Below, piece by piece: positions 1 through 8,325 of a stretch of DNA of 64,000 bases (the first letter of the stretch is position 1; every line of letters begins with the position of its first letter). The notes beneath the pieces were generated by a model, which saw only the letters and a program-made list of their open reading frames with translations, made no database searches and was not told where the DNA came from. Source of the stretch: Clostridia bacterium (lineage in GTDB: Bacteria > Bacillota > DTU025). Both the position numbers and the translations under genes were made by a program. The DNA lies in NCBI GenBank assembly GCA_034926675.1, contig JAYFQW010000003.1, forward strand, positions 36,633 through 100,632, read 5' to 3'.

Positions 1-860
1 GCAATGAGACTGAGATCCAAGTCTCCGACGATTATGTCCTCTTTGCCAAACACCGGACCAGCCACGTACTTGCCCATTGGATCCACGATCGCGCTTCCTC
101 CGGTGCACATCACCTCCGGCGCAGAGGCCAGTTCGTCATAGCAGGCCAGATCTGTGGGGTACATGTCTTTCGTCGTGAACTGGTTGCAGCCGATCACGAA
201 GCATCTCCCCTCGACAGCAATGTGGCGCAGCGTACACTGCCACTCGTCGCGCGAATCGGCCGTTGGCGCCAGATACAGGTCAACGCCTTTTGCGTACATC
301 GCCGCCCGCGCAAGGGGCATGTAGTTCTCCCAGCAGATCATTGCGCCCATTTTGCCGTAGGGCGTGTCGACGGCGGTAAGAGTGCTGCCGTCGCCCTCTC
401 CCCAGATAAGCCGTTCGGAAGCTGTGGGTTTGAGCTTTCGATGCTTGCCAAGCAGCTTGCCGTCGGGACCGAAGAAAAGCACTGTGCAGTACACAGTGCT
501 GCGGCTGAACTCCGTGTCGCGCTCGATCACTCCGATGGATAGATATGCATTAGCCGTCTGAGCTGCCTTGCCCAGTGTGTCAGTTGTCTTGCTTGGCACT
601 GGCACCGAGTTCTCCAGATAACGCTCCCAGTCTGCCCTGCCTTCTGCCGAGCGGCTCCCCACGACTGTCTTGAAAGCGAGACCTCGTGGATAGCACGGGA
701 TGAACGCCTCGGGGAACACGATTATGTTGGCGCCCTTTTCCGTAGCCTGGGCAGTCAAAGCCACCGCTTTCTCGACTGTGGCCTCTCTGTCCATGATTAC
801 CGAAGCAGCTTGAACTACAGCTACACGAACCGATCCTACTTCTTCAGCCATGACCGACAA
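1..860 (-). CDS. Nitrilase-family carbon-nitrogen hydrolase, C-terminus cut by the window edge
   Basis: About 286 residues are visible. The protein reads as a nitrilase superfamily enzyme, which hydrolyses a nitrile or amide C-N bond in the cytoplasm. The catalytic triad is visible: Glu in VFPEAFIP, Lys in LGKHRKLKP and Cys in GAMICWENYMP. The CWENYMP context is typical of true nitrilases (branch 1) rather than amidases. An ATG lies at 851, but the AGGAGG sits 15 nt before it and only 6 nt before an in-frame TTG at 860, so TTG is the better start. It is the last visible gene downstream of the UxaA pair and probably shares their transcript. The substrate is unknown. Confidence 0.85.
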   Translation of the reverse strand, partial: MSVMAEEVGSVRVAVVQAASVIMDREATVEKAVALTAQATEKGANIIVFPEAFIPCYPRGLAFKTVVGSRSAEGRADWERYLENSVPVPSKTTDTLGKAAQTANAYLSIGVIERDTEFSRSTVYCTVLFFGPDGKLLGKHRKLKPTASERLIWGEGDGSTLTAVDTPYGKMGAMICWENYMPLARAAMYAKGVDLYLAPTADSRDEWQCTLRHIAVEGRCFVIGCNQFTTKDMYPTDLACYDELASAPEVMCTGGSAIVDPMGKYVAGPVFGKEDIIVGDLDLSLI

Positions 861-943
861 CTAGAACCTCCTCTCATTCGACGCCAGATGCAAGCGATAG
901 TGAGCGCAGAAGTCAACCTCCTTTCGTTCCCGATACCGCCACC

Positions 944-2104
944 TCAGATGACGGGGCCGAGCGTGTAGATGTCCATGGACGTGGTGTATCTGATTTCCTC
1001 GCTCTTGGTGACCTCTCCCGACATGACCCTGATGAGATGGGCCAGGGTCTCCTCGCCCAACTCCTCGATGCTCTTCTCGCCGGTGATGATCAACCCGGCG
1101 TTCACGTCCATGTCGCCAGCCATGTTCTCATAGGTCAAAGGGTTTCCGCAAATCTTCAGAACAGGCGCGATAGGAAAGCCCTGGGGAGCCCCGCGCCCAG
1201 TAGAGAACAGAATCGCCTGCGCGCCGGCGATGGACATGGCCGTCAGCACCTCGATCTCCCTGCCCGGAGTGTCTTTGATCCACAGGCCCGGGCTGGAAGG
1301 GGCTTCCGTGTACTCCAGAACTCCTTCGATGGGTTTAGTGCCTGACTTGACGATCGCGCCCAGCGATTTCTCCTCGATGGTACTCAGGCCGCCCTTGATG
1401 TTCCCGGGAGTTGGCTGCCCGTTGCGCATGTCGACACCCATGGACTTGGCCCTATCTTCCATGCGGGCCACAATCTCGTATATCCTGGCGGCAACCTCCG
1501 GCGTTTTGGCCCTTCGGGCCAGTATGTGCTCAGCTCCGATGAACTCAGTCGTTTCGCCAAAGATCACCGTGCCGCCGGCTTCGACAATCCTGTCTGCCAG
1601 GTATCCTATGACTACATTGGATGCCAGGCCCGAGGTTGCGTCTGATGCGCCGCACTTGATGCCTGTGATCACAGACGCCAGGTCCACGTCCTGCCGCTGT
1701 TGACCGGAGATCCCTATAGCCAGCTTCTGAGCAAGGTCCATGCCGGCCTGAATAGCCCTGGCCGTACCGCCGATCTCCTGCACATTCACCCGTTCCACAG
1801 GTTTGCCCGTTGCCGCGATCTCCTCCACAAGCCGGTCGGTGTCGACGCCTTCGCAACCCAGGCTGACCACCAGAACCGCGCCAGCATTCGGATTCTGCCC
1901 CAGCTTAATCAGGGAATCCGTGACTCTTGTCAGGTCGGGCGGGAGTTGGCAGCATCCCTGGTGATGGTAGATTCCCCTGGTCATTGTGGTGCGGTCTGTA
2001 ATGGCCTCGACTACCTCGTTCACGCAGACGACAGAAGGTATGACGGCAACGTAGTTCCTGGAACCCACTGTTCCGTCTGAACGTACGTATCCACGGAATT
2101 TCAC
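944..2104 (-). CDS. UxaA-family dehydratase large subunit (altronate/galactarate dehydratase-like)
   Basis: 386 residues from the second half of the altronate/D-galactarate dehydratase family, starting MKFRGYVRSDGTVGSRN. This subunit carries conserved Cys-containing motifs (HHQGCCQLPPD, GIKCGASDATSG) expected to bind metal. The split large plus small organisation is common in Bacillota; in E. coli UxaA both parts are one chain. Its start overlaps the stop of the small-subunit gene by 4 bp (ATGA), so the two are translationally coupled. The family dehydrates sugar acids or related hydroxy acids. The nitrilase downstream suggests a less usual substrate, but this is inference. Confidence 0.88.
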   Translation of the reverse strand: MKFRGYVRSDGTVGSRNYVAVIPSVVCVNEVVEAITDRTTMTRGIYHHQGCCQLPPDLTRVTDSLIKLGQNPNAGAVLVVSLGCEGVDTDRLVEEIAATGKPVERVNVQEIGGTARAIQAGMDLAQKLAIGISGQQRQDVDLASVITGIKCGASDATSGLASNVVIGYLADRIVEAGGTVIFGETTEFIGAEHILARRAKTPEVAARIYEIVARMEDRAKSMGVDMRNGQPTPGNIKGGLSTIEEKSLGAIVKSGTKPIEGVLEYTEAPSSPGLWIKDTPGREIEVLTAMSIAGAQAILFSTGRGAPQGFPIAPVLKICGNPLTYENMAGDMDVNAGLIITGEKSIEELGEETLAHLIRVMSGEVTKSEEIRYTTSMDIYTLGPVI

Positions 2105-2421
2105 CTGGACTCCGCCTCTCTTTCCCAGTCGCCCCGCCCGCGAGTGCTTTCGACGTTGTGAACATGAACATGCTGCCCAGTGCGGATATCGCTTGTCGCG
2201 ACGCCGATCTGCTCTCCATACTTGATGATGCCCTCGCCCTTTCGTGTATCTCTGAGAGCGATCTTGTGTCCATATGGGATGTCGCCAGTCACCACCACAC
2301 TGGTCCGTCGCCCCTGCCTGTCCACTACCTCCACTTCATGCGACGCGCAGGCGCTGCAGAAGAGAGTAGCTACATTATCGCGATCATTGACTTTGAGACC
2401 GGTGAGTCTGTCATCATGCAC
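2101..2421 (-). CDS. UxaA-family dehydratase small subunit (SAF domain)
   Basis: 106 residues covering one SAF domain, with the family signature DNVAT near the start and IPYGHKIAL, IKYGEQIG and GQHVHVHN further on. The GTG at 2421 is chosen because AGGAGGAGG lies 9 nt upstream and because the product then matches the usual ~100-residue length; the open frame extends much further but overlaps the GntR gene. It forms the partner of the large subunit just downstream, with a 4-bp overlap. Confidence 0.85.
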   Translation of the reverse strand: MHDDRLTGLKVNDRDNVATLFCSACASHEVEVVDRQGRRTSVVVTGDIPYGHKIALRDTRKGEGIIKYGEQIGVATSDIRTGQHVHVHNVESTRGRGDWEREAESR

Positions 2422-2479
2422 GAGTACATCGCCTCCTCCTGGCTGCCATTGATTGTTGCCCTTGACGCACCTATCTCGT

Positions 2480-3145
2480 TCACTCCTGCGTGTCTTTCTG
2501 CAATTGCAGGCGTTCCACAACGGCCGCACGAGTGCTCGTAATGTGCTCACGCATCTGCTTGCCTGCCTCTCGTGGATCGCCCGCGGCAAGCGCCCTGAGC
2601 ACACTCCGGTGTTCTTCCACAGAGTCAGGAAACCGGCCAGGCAGTGCCACTGATGCCTTCATCACCACACGGATCTTGTCGTGGAGCAGCGGCATGATCT
2701 CTTTAAGCGCGATGTTGTCGCCCATATTGATGATGGCGCTGTGGAAGGCGGAATCTAGCACGCTGTAACTGCTCAGATCCCCATTGGCCCCGGCCGCCTC
2801 GCTCTCGTCGATGATGCTCTCGAGTTTCGCAATGTCGCCCTGCGTGACCCGGACCGCGGCTTTCTCTGCGGCCAGTTCCTCCAGAACCTCTCTGACTTCC
2901 AGGTAATCAGCAACTTCCTCGTAGGACATTGTCCGCACTGCGACTCCCTTTCCGGGAACCCGCTCCACCAATCGTTCGCTAGCAAGACGCGCCAGTGCCT
3001 CTCGCACCGGAGTTTTGCTCACATTGAGCTCCTCTGCGAGAGCGCTTTCAACCAGGCGTTCTCCTACACTTGTCTCCCCGCATACGATTCGATGCTTGAT
3101 GGCTTTGTACACTTGGTCTGTTATGTTCTCCGGACGAGTTATCAT
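2480..3145 (-). CDS. GntR-family transcriptional regulator, FadR/FCD subfamily
   Basis: 221 residues. The N-terminal winged helix (about 5-72) shows the GntR pattern with VGERLVESALAEELNVSKTPVREAL as recognition region; residues 75-215 are an all-helical FCD effector domain. It is the first gene of the minus-strand set containing the UxaA subunits and nitrilase, 58 nt before the small subunit, so it is probably their local, autoregulated repressor. FCD regulators usually bind an organic acid, fitting control of a sugar-acid dehydratase. The ribosome binding site (AAGGAGG) lies 14 nt from the ATG, slightly far. Confidence 0.88.
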   Translation of the reverse strand: MITRPENITDQVYKAIKHRIVCGETSVGERLVESALAEELNVSKTPVREALARLASERLVERVPGKGVAVRTMSYEEVADYLEVREVLEELAAEKAAVRVTQGDIAKLESIIDESEAAGANGDLSSYSVLDSAFHSAIINMGDNIALKEIMPLLHDKIRVVMKASVALPGRFPDSVEEHRSVLRALAAGDPREAGKQMREHITSTRAAVVERLQLQKDTQE

Positions 3146-3246
3146 GCTGTGTAAGCCTGCCTCCTTGACCTTATGTCAGACGCTGCGAATCTCGCTCTGC
3201 ACAAGTCCACACTCCGCTTTCTGAAGCGGTCACGCGAACACGCCGG

Positions 3247-3287
3247 ATACGGTATTCGACATACGGCATATGGTATATGATATATCG
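3247..3287 (-). promoter_or_regulatory. Candidate promoter/operator region of the GntR-UxaA operon
   Basis: An AT-rich stretch in otherwise GC-rich DNA upstream of the GntR gene. It contains two direct repeats ATACGGTAT and ATACGGCAT 14 bp apart, then the partly palindromic CATATGGTATATGATATA. Self-controlled GntR regulators bind such short dyads. No footprint is implied; this is position plus sequence only. Confidence 0.35.
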
Positions 3288-3374
3288 ACGTTACACTTCT
3301 ACGCGAACTCACGAGTTCCTGCCGTAATATATCGTTCTTTTCACATTTCGCTGGCGAGTTCGATACTGAGGGCA

Positions 3375-3414
3375 CAAGGAAGCGCGAGGCCAGAGCCTCG
3401 CGCTTCCTTGTTTT
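3375..3414. terminator. Strong intrinsic hairpin between the amidohydrolase gene and the GntR operon
   Basis: Perfect 16-bp inverted repeat (3375-3390 and 3395-3410) with a 4-nt CAGA loop. The T-rich tail (TTGTTTT) follows the stem only in the plus orientation, although the gene it should end (amidohydrolase, stop at 3490) is on the minus strand, where only a short U-poor tail follows. The stem itself is clear; the orientation of termination is less certain. Confidence 0.6.
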
Positions 3415-3489
3415 GCCGTCAGCTGCCTTCGGGCTTACCTAGCTCCCATACCAGGATGTCTGGTGGATCTCCTCGGAGTATGCGTCAAC

Positions 3490-5142
3490 CTACTTGGCAT
3501 GAATGTACCCGTATAGCCACTGGTCGCCTCCGATTGCCGACACATACACAACCTTCAGGCGCTGACCCACCGCTACTGGTGCGCTGAGCGGGAAGGAGAT
3601 CTCGTTCTGATCAGCCGACGCCCCTGAAGCTATGGTATACTTCCCAAGCTCGGCCCCTGCCATGTCCGTGACAATGATCTGATCTCCCGAGGCCTCCTTG
3701 AACTCAGTTTGTAGTGCAACGAATCTGGCTGTCCCGCTCGACGCAGTTACTCCAACTCCGGGGGCCTCAGGATACGCCACATCCGGGATTATGGCCTTGC
3801 CCTCGTATGGCGGCAGTCCCTTCATCCTCTCGGCAAACTCCGCCTTGACCTTGCCAAGGGAATCAGCATTCGTGAGCAGTTCCATTCCGATGGATGCGAG
3901 GCCCTGCGATGCCACGATTGCTCCCTGAATGCCATACACGGAACCCGACTGCACAGCTGAACTCGCGGAATGGCCTGGGGCGCCAGGCGTCCAGGTGGCA
4001 ACACTCATGGTCGCACTCGGTGTCTTCCATGTTACATCGCCGATGGGGTCCGATCCGAAACTCTGCCCACCTGTGGGCTCCTTCACCTCGGCATCGGGCA
4101 CGCCCTTCACGCCGAGAGCTTCCATGGCGGCCATGTCGGTGGCACTGAACTGCGCAGGCTCTATCGTTTTCAGAGTGTCGGCCATCATGTATGCAAGGGT
4201 CTTGTTGGGCACCTTGTTATATATGCCGGAACTGAATCCTATCTCAAGCTCGGTCCCTGTGGCGAGAGCCGCCCCCTTGGCGCAGTCGTCGATGCGGGCC
4301 CTGGCTAGGGAGACATCGGGGTACTTGGGGCCGCGGATGAAGTATCGGCTCGCGGCTGTGGCAGGCACGATATTGGGCGCTGCTCCGCCATCAGTGATCA
4401 CGTAGTGGATCCTCATCTCCTGTATGAGATGCTCTCGCAGGTAGTTCACGGATACGTTCATTATCTCAACGGCGTCGAGCGCACTCAGGCCCTTCTCAGG
4501 CGCAGCCGAGGCGTGAGCAGCTTTGCCCTTGAACTTATACTCGACATGGTCCATGGCCATGGTGCTGCCGTACTCGGACCCGTTCTCATCACTGGCATGG
4601 AAGCTAATGAGAGCATCCACATCATCGTAGTAGCCTGCCGCAGCAACCAGAGGCGCGACATCCCACACTTCTTCCGCTGGGTTAATGAAGATCTTAACAG
4701 TGCCTGGCAGACCGTGAGCCTGCAGGGCCTCCTTGATCGAGATCGCAGCCACCACCCCAGCAGCAGTGTTCAGGTTGTGCCCGCATCCATGGCCAATCCC
4801 AGGCAGGGCGTCGATGTCTTCATATATCCCTAACACGGGAGCGCCCGATCCCCAGGCAGCCACAAGGGCGGTGGGCACTCCGGCCACCGACTGCACGATG
4901 CTGAAACCAGCGTCAGCCAGCACTTGATGCACCTTTATGTATGATTTGTACTCAGCGAGGCCAATCTCAGCGTAATCCCAGAGCGACTTGGCGATATCGG
5001 TGGTCAAGCCGGCGTGGGCAGCAGCGTACTGAGCCGCAGTCGCCTTCGGATCAGCCGCAGTCGCCCCGGGCAGGGCAAGGAATGCGATTGATATACATGC
5101 AGTAATCAGTGAAATTGATGCAATCCTCCAGATGTGTTTCAT
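3490..5142 (-). CDS. Exported M20-family amidohydrolase (AbgB/HipO-like)
   Basis: 550 residues from the ATG at 5142, which has AGGAGG 12 nt upstream and starts a clear signal peptide (MKHIWRIASIS, hydrophobic core, cleavage near PGATAA). M20 metal-binding elements are present: DIDALPGIGHGCGHN, the catalytic EE pair in NPAEEVWD, and HASAAPEKG in the dimerisation region. Closest in pattern to p-aminobenzoyl-glutamate hydrolase subunit B. About 100 C-terminal residues after PPYEG form an extra beta-rich domain not usual for AbgB. Export is uncommon for the family and suggests hydrolysis of amide-linked substrates outside the membrane. It is monocistronic with its own promoter. Confidence 0.85.
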   Translation of the reverse strand: MKHIWRIASISLITACISIAFLALPGATAADPKATAAQYAAAHAGLTTDIAKSLWDYAEIGLAEYKSYIKVHQVLADAGFSIVQSVAGVPTALVAAWGSGAPVLGIYEDIDALPGIGHGCGHNLNTAAGVVAAISIKEALQAHGLPGTVKIFINPAEEVWDVAPLVAAAGYYDDVDALISFHASDENGSEYGSTMAMDHVEYKFKGKAAHASAAPEKGLSALDAVEIMNVSVNYLREHLIQEMRIHYVITDGGAAPNIVPATAASRYFIRGPKYPDVSLARARIDDCAKGAALATGTELEIGFSSGIYNKVPNKTLAYMMADTLKTIEPAQFSATDMAAMEALGVKGVPDAEVKEPTGGQSFGSDPIGDVTWKTPSATMSVATWTPGAPGHSASSAVQSGSVYGIQGAIVASQGLASIGMELLTNADSLGKVKAEFAERMKGLPPYEGKAIIPDVAYPEAPGVGVTASSGTARFVALQTEFKEASGDQIIVTDMAGAELGKYTIASGASADQNEISFPLSAPVAVGQRLKVVYVSAIGGDQWLYGYIHAK

Positions 5143-5180
5143 AGCAGGTGGCGACCTCCTTATGTTGTCCGCATGCACGG

Positions 5181-5209
5181 ATTATACTCCGTATGTTTAT
5201 GCAATGCAA
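5181..5209 (-). promoter_or_regulatory. Sigma-70/SigA-type promoter of the exported amidohydrolase
   Basis: Reading the minus strand: -35 TTGCAT (5209-5204), exactly 17 nt, -10 TATAAT (5186-5181), about 40 nt before the start codon. The -10 is a perfect consensus. Confidence 0.75.
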
Positions 5210-5320
5210 GCGCATTTTAACGTTTTGCAGAGCGTCTCCATGTGCATTTCCGCACTTACTGGCGTTCCCTGAGCGCTCCGACGCATCTCATGCCTCCCCT
5301 GCCTCATTGCTATTCCGACC

Positions 5321-5356
5321 ATGCCCCTCTGTCCTCATGTCCTCATGTCCTCATGC
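5321..5356. repeat. Short tandem repeat, 8-bp unit
   Basis: Three copies of the 8-mer TGTCCTCA in a row within non-coding DNA at the end of the AbiEii remnant. Confidence 0.6.
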
Positions 5357-5359
5357 CGA

Positions 5360-5692
5360 TCATGCCGGATCCGCACCACAGTAGTCAACTCCGTGGTGCT
5401 TCACAGGGAACAGCTCGAAAAGGCCCTCAAGCGAAAACACTTGATGGGCAATGACATGGAGGTCCACAGAATCCTCCTTGCTTCCTCGGATGGAGGCGGC
5501 GGTGATCTTCATCAGGCCAATGTCCCTGGCATCTGCGATCTGCACACCTCGAAATGGCACAGTCGGAAACAGCAGTCCATGCCTATAATGCATGAACGTT
5601 GCTCTCACGCGGGCTGAAGAAGTCCAGATCTAGCGACTGCCTGTGGCCGAGCTGTAGGGATGCCCCAGTGCCATCGGCCAGGTAGTAGTTCT
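5360..5692 (-). pseudogene. AbiEii/AbiGii-type nucleotidyltransferase toxin, decayed
   Basis: Two pieces of one protein family lie in different frames. The upstream piece (about 5692-5620, minus) reads YYLADGTGASLQLGHRQSLD and continues LDFFSP, matching the nucleotidyltransferase core (normally LAGGTALAL..GHR.S.DLDFF). The downstream piece (5608-5360) reads GVQIADARDIGLMKITAASI followed by RGSKEDSVDLHV, matching the C-terminal DIa.MK..A...RG..KD..DL motif. About 60 residues between them and the true N-terminus are missing and the frame changes. No intact copy and no antitoxin gene lies nearby. In intact systems this family is the toxin of type IV toxin-antitoxin/abortive infection modules. 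Confidence 0.7.
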
Positions 5693-5907
5693 GCTAAAGG
5701 CGCGCGGTTTTCAGCGATAGGCGGCAGTTGTTTCTGATAACCTCGACTATCGGCTGAAAAAACCTTCAATCCTGTGCCGTCAGGGTTCCGAATGTGGGCT
5801 GGGGTTCCGAGGGCGCCCAGAATACTGGCGCCTCGGCCCCCAGACCACCAGCATTGTTGGCGCCCCAGCGGGCATGGAGACACACGTTTGGCCAGGTCGG
5901 GTGGTCA

Positions 5908-5939
5908 GCGTGGCGCGCTGCTGCAGCTGCGCGCCACGC
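5908..5939. repeat. Perfect 11-bp inverted repeat at the outer edge of repeat copy A
   Basis: GCGTGGCGCGC and its exact reverse complement separated by 10 nt (5908-5918 and 5929-5939). It lies where homology between repeat copies A and B begins and could be part of the element's end or an insertion scar. Not obviously a terminator, as no gene ends here. Confidence 0.5.
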
Positions 5940-6372
5940 ATATGGTCCCCGGCTGCGTCCCCGCGCCGCCTGACGAGGTGTGACCGAGCACTGGAGTGAT
6001 AATGTCGATGAAACCAGCATTGAGACGCCCGCGATGTCGATGAAACCAGCATTGAGATCCTCCAAACGCGCGTTCCGGCGAGATTGGCGATACTGCGCGC
6101 GAGAGGGCGGGATCATGGCATAATGTGGCGCGGCTGACTTGCAGCTAGACGTGTTTTGGGATATTGCCCGCGCGCGTCATGGAATCTGCGCGAACCTCGA
6201 CCGCAGGAGTCGGATCGTCAATGTCGACCAATTGGACACTGACCCCGTGGTCAATGTCCAATTGAGTGGCATTGAGCGCGCGATAATGCCGGTTTGGCCG
6301 ACATTGACAGCCTGCGGGACCGGAATCTTGAGAACAACGGCGCCGCATCAGCGGCTGTAAACGGCATGCGAG
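5921..6372 (+). repeat. Interspersed repeat element, copy A (inverted partner at 57524-58010)
   Basis: About 450 bp without a convincing gene that aligns along its whole length, with many substitutions and small indels, to the reverse complement of 57524-58010. It contains two near-identical 24-bp sites (6002-6025 and 6034-6057; core TGTCGATGAAACCAGCATTG) spaced 32 bp, and an imperfect 15-bp hairpin at 6230-6263. Multiple short sites repeated with helical phasing near an edge resemble the transposase-binding arrays of Tn7/Mu/TniA-type ends, but no transposase gene is present. The rest of 5143-6643 holds the AbiEii remnant and nothing else I recognise. Confidence 0.75.
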
Positions 6373-6643
6373 ACGTTGCCTTCCGCGATGCCAAGGCAAT
6401 GCCCCAGGTGCAAAGCACCCAACGAACTCAGGGTTGCAGCGAAAACCGAGCGATTGAACGCCCAAGGGTGCTGAACACGAGTTATGCCATTCCTATAATG
6501 CCCACCGTACAACCCACAAGCCCACCTGGCTCCCTTACTGACTTGGGCGCGGGAGCATGTCGTGCGGGGATGCGCGGTCAGGCGCCGTCTGTGTCCTTCA
6601 TGGGCTCGATTATGCTATGATCATCCCATAAGAGGTGATCTTC

Positions 6644-7459
6644 ATGGACTGTGAAAAGGTCGCAGATACGCTCGTAGGCTGGCTGCGTGAGCAGGTGTCG
6701 GCGGCTCGCTGCCGCGGAATGGTGTTTGGGCTCTCCGGGGGTCTTGATTCCGCGGTAGTAGCTGGCCTGGGAATGAGGGCGATACCCGATGAATGCCTTG
6801 GCGTTATCATGCCGTGTCATTCCGACCCTGGCGACGTGCAAGATGCACAGCTCGTGGCCAGCGCGTTCGGCCTTCCCGTGATTACGTACGAGCTCGGACC
6901 AGCCTATGATCTCCACTTCGCTAACCTCTCCAAGCTACTCTCAGGCTACGCCCATGAGGAAGGCAAACCTGTGGATGTGGCCAGCAAGGACACGAGCGCC
7001 GTCCCTCTTGGGCCGACCTTTGATCCCTCGCGCGCCCGGATGGCGAAGGCCAATCTCAAGCCCCGCCTTCGCATGACTGCTCTGTACTACTTCGCCAACA
7101 TGCTGAACTACTTGGTGGTAGGCACGAGCAACAAAAGCGAGCTCACAGTGGGCTACTTCACGAAGCACGGAGACGGCGGATCCGATTTGCTGCCCATAGG
7201 CGGGATGGTGAAGATGCACGTCCGGGAGCTGGCTGCCTACCTCGGAGTTCCGCAGCCGATCATTGACAAGCCGCCAACGGCCGGGCTGTGGAGCGGGCAG
7301 ACTGACGAAGGCGAGATGGGCATGACCTACGCAGAGCTGGATCGCTACATACTCACCGGCATCGCACCAGACAGCGTACGTGATCGGGTAAGTTGTTTGA
7401 ACCGTGCTGCTCAACACAAACTCAGCAGGCCTCCGATTCCGAACCTGACGCTTGACTGA
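6644..7459 (+). CDS. nadE: NAD(+) synthase
   Basis: 271 residues. The PP-loop ATP pyrophosphatase motif SGGLDS is at residues 31-36, and GTSNKSE with the following GYFTKHGDG (about 160-178) is the classical NadE signature for deamido-NAD and metal. It has no N-terminal nitrilase domain, so it is the ammonia-dependent form that converts deamido-NAD to NAD. The ATG at 6644 follows AGAGGTGA at good spacing; an upstream in-frame GTG at 6635 lies inside that ribosome binding site. A possible -10 (TATGAT) is near 6615. It stands alone and faces the murT-gatD pair. Confidence 0.93.
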   Translation: MDCEKVADTLVGWLREQVSAARCRGMVFGLSGGLDSAVVAGLGMRAIPDECLGVIMPCHSDPGDVQDAQLVASAFGLPVITYELGPAYDLHFANLSKLLSGYAHEEGKPVDVASKDTSAVPLGPTFDPSRARMAKANLKPRLRMTALYYFANMLNYLVVGTSNKSELTVGYFTKHGDGGSDLLPIGGMVKMHVRELAAYLGVPQPIIDKPPTAGLWSGQTDEGEMGMTYAELDRYILTGIAPDSVRDRVSCLNRAAQHKLSRPPIPNLTLD

Positions 7460-7491
7460 TCTCCTCCGTCACCCAGAACTGCACGTTGACT

Positions 7492-7525
7492 GCCCCCGGG
7501 TCCGCCACAGCGCGGGACCGGGGGC
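7492..7525. terminator. Bidirectional hairpin between nadE and gatD
   Basis: GC-rich inverted repeat (GCCCCCGGGTCC paired with GGGACCGGGGGC, one offset) sits between the convergent stops of nadE (7459) and gatD (7527). Placement suggests a shared terminator; no strong T-run follows on either strand. Confidence 0.45.
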
Positions 7526-7526
7526 C

Positions 7527-8279
7527 TCATAGCCTCACGCGAGCATGGGCGAGTGCTTCATCACGGGCCTGTTCCTCCAGCCGGTCATCAAGGGGCGGCA
7601 GTGCACAGAGGCCGCTGGCTTTGCCATATTTCCTTGCGACAGCCGCCTTGATCAGCTCGTCGCATAGGGCCGGGTTTCTCGGAAGAAGGGGGCCGTGCAG
7701 GTAGGTGCCTACCACGTTTCTGAAGACCACCCCTTCTCCCATGTCTCTGCCATTGTTCCCCGACCCCCTGAGCACTCTGCCCAGTATTCGCACCCGTGGC
7801 CCCAGGTAAGTCCGGCCTGAGTGGTTCTCGAATCCCACCAGGGTCATTCTCTTTCCTCTGAACTCGGCATCTACCACGATATTGCCTGTGAGGCGCACGG
7901 CGCCTGACTCAGTCCAGGCATCAAGCACTCCTATGCCTGGCAGCTGCTCGCCGGTAGGCAGCCGGTAGTACCTCCCCAGTAATTGATAGCCGCCGCATAC
8001 CGCCAGGACAACCGCATCGGATTCAACGGCGCCGGAGAGATCCTGTGCCTTGTAAGACATCAGATCGTGGGCGACAAGTCGCTGCTGACGGTCCTGCCCT
8101 CCGCCGATGAACAGGATATCGCATCTGGATAGGTCGCCCGGTCCGCCAAGCGATACCTCTACAATCCTCACCCTGATGCCTCTCCACTCACACCTTCGCC
8201 GAATGGTTAGCATGTCGCCTGCGTCGCCGTATGTGTTCATCAAGTCGGGGTACAGGTGGCATACGCGCAGCTCCATCAT
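7527..8279 (-). CDS. gatD: Lipid II isoglutaminyl synthase, glutaminase subunit GatD
   Basis: 250 residues of the CobB/CobQ-like type 1 glutamine amidotransferase family. The nucleophile is Cys95 in AVCGGYQLLG, and the catalytic His lies in GTYLHGPLLPRNP. GatD releases ammonia from glutamine and passes it to MurT, which amidates the D-Glu carboxyl of the peptidoglycan stem. It follows murT by 46 nt on the same strand, the usual order. A GGAGA ribosome binding site precedes the start at 8279; the second in-frame ATG is also possible. Confidence 0.92.
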   Translation of the reverse strand: MMELRVCHLYPDLMNTYGDAGDMLTIRRRCEWRGIRVRIVEVSLGGPGDLSRCDILFIGGGQDRQQRLVAHDLMSYKAQDLSGAVESDAVVLAVCGGYQLLGRYYRLPTGEQLPGIGVLDAWTESGAVRLTGNIVVDAEFRGKRMTLVGFENHSGRTYLGPRVRILGRVLRGSGNNGRDMGEGVVFRNVVGTYLHGPLLPRNPALCDELIKAAVARKYGKASGLCALPPLDDRLEEQARDEALAHARVRL

Positions 8280-8325
8280 GTCATGTGCAGTCTCCTTTTC
8301 GGATCCTAGGCGATACTGGCCCAGG

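Noticed and set aside
5600..5900. Possible gene covering the T-rich stretch near 5755
   Set aside because: Only the AbiEii remnant pieces are recognisable; the other frames are short and featureless.
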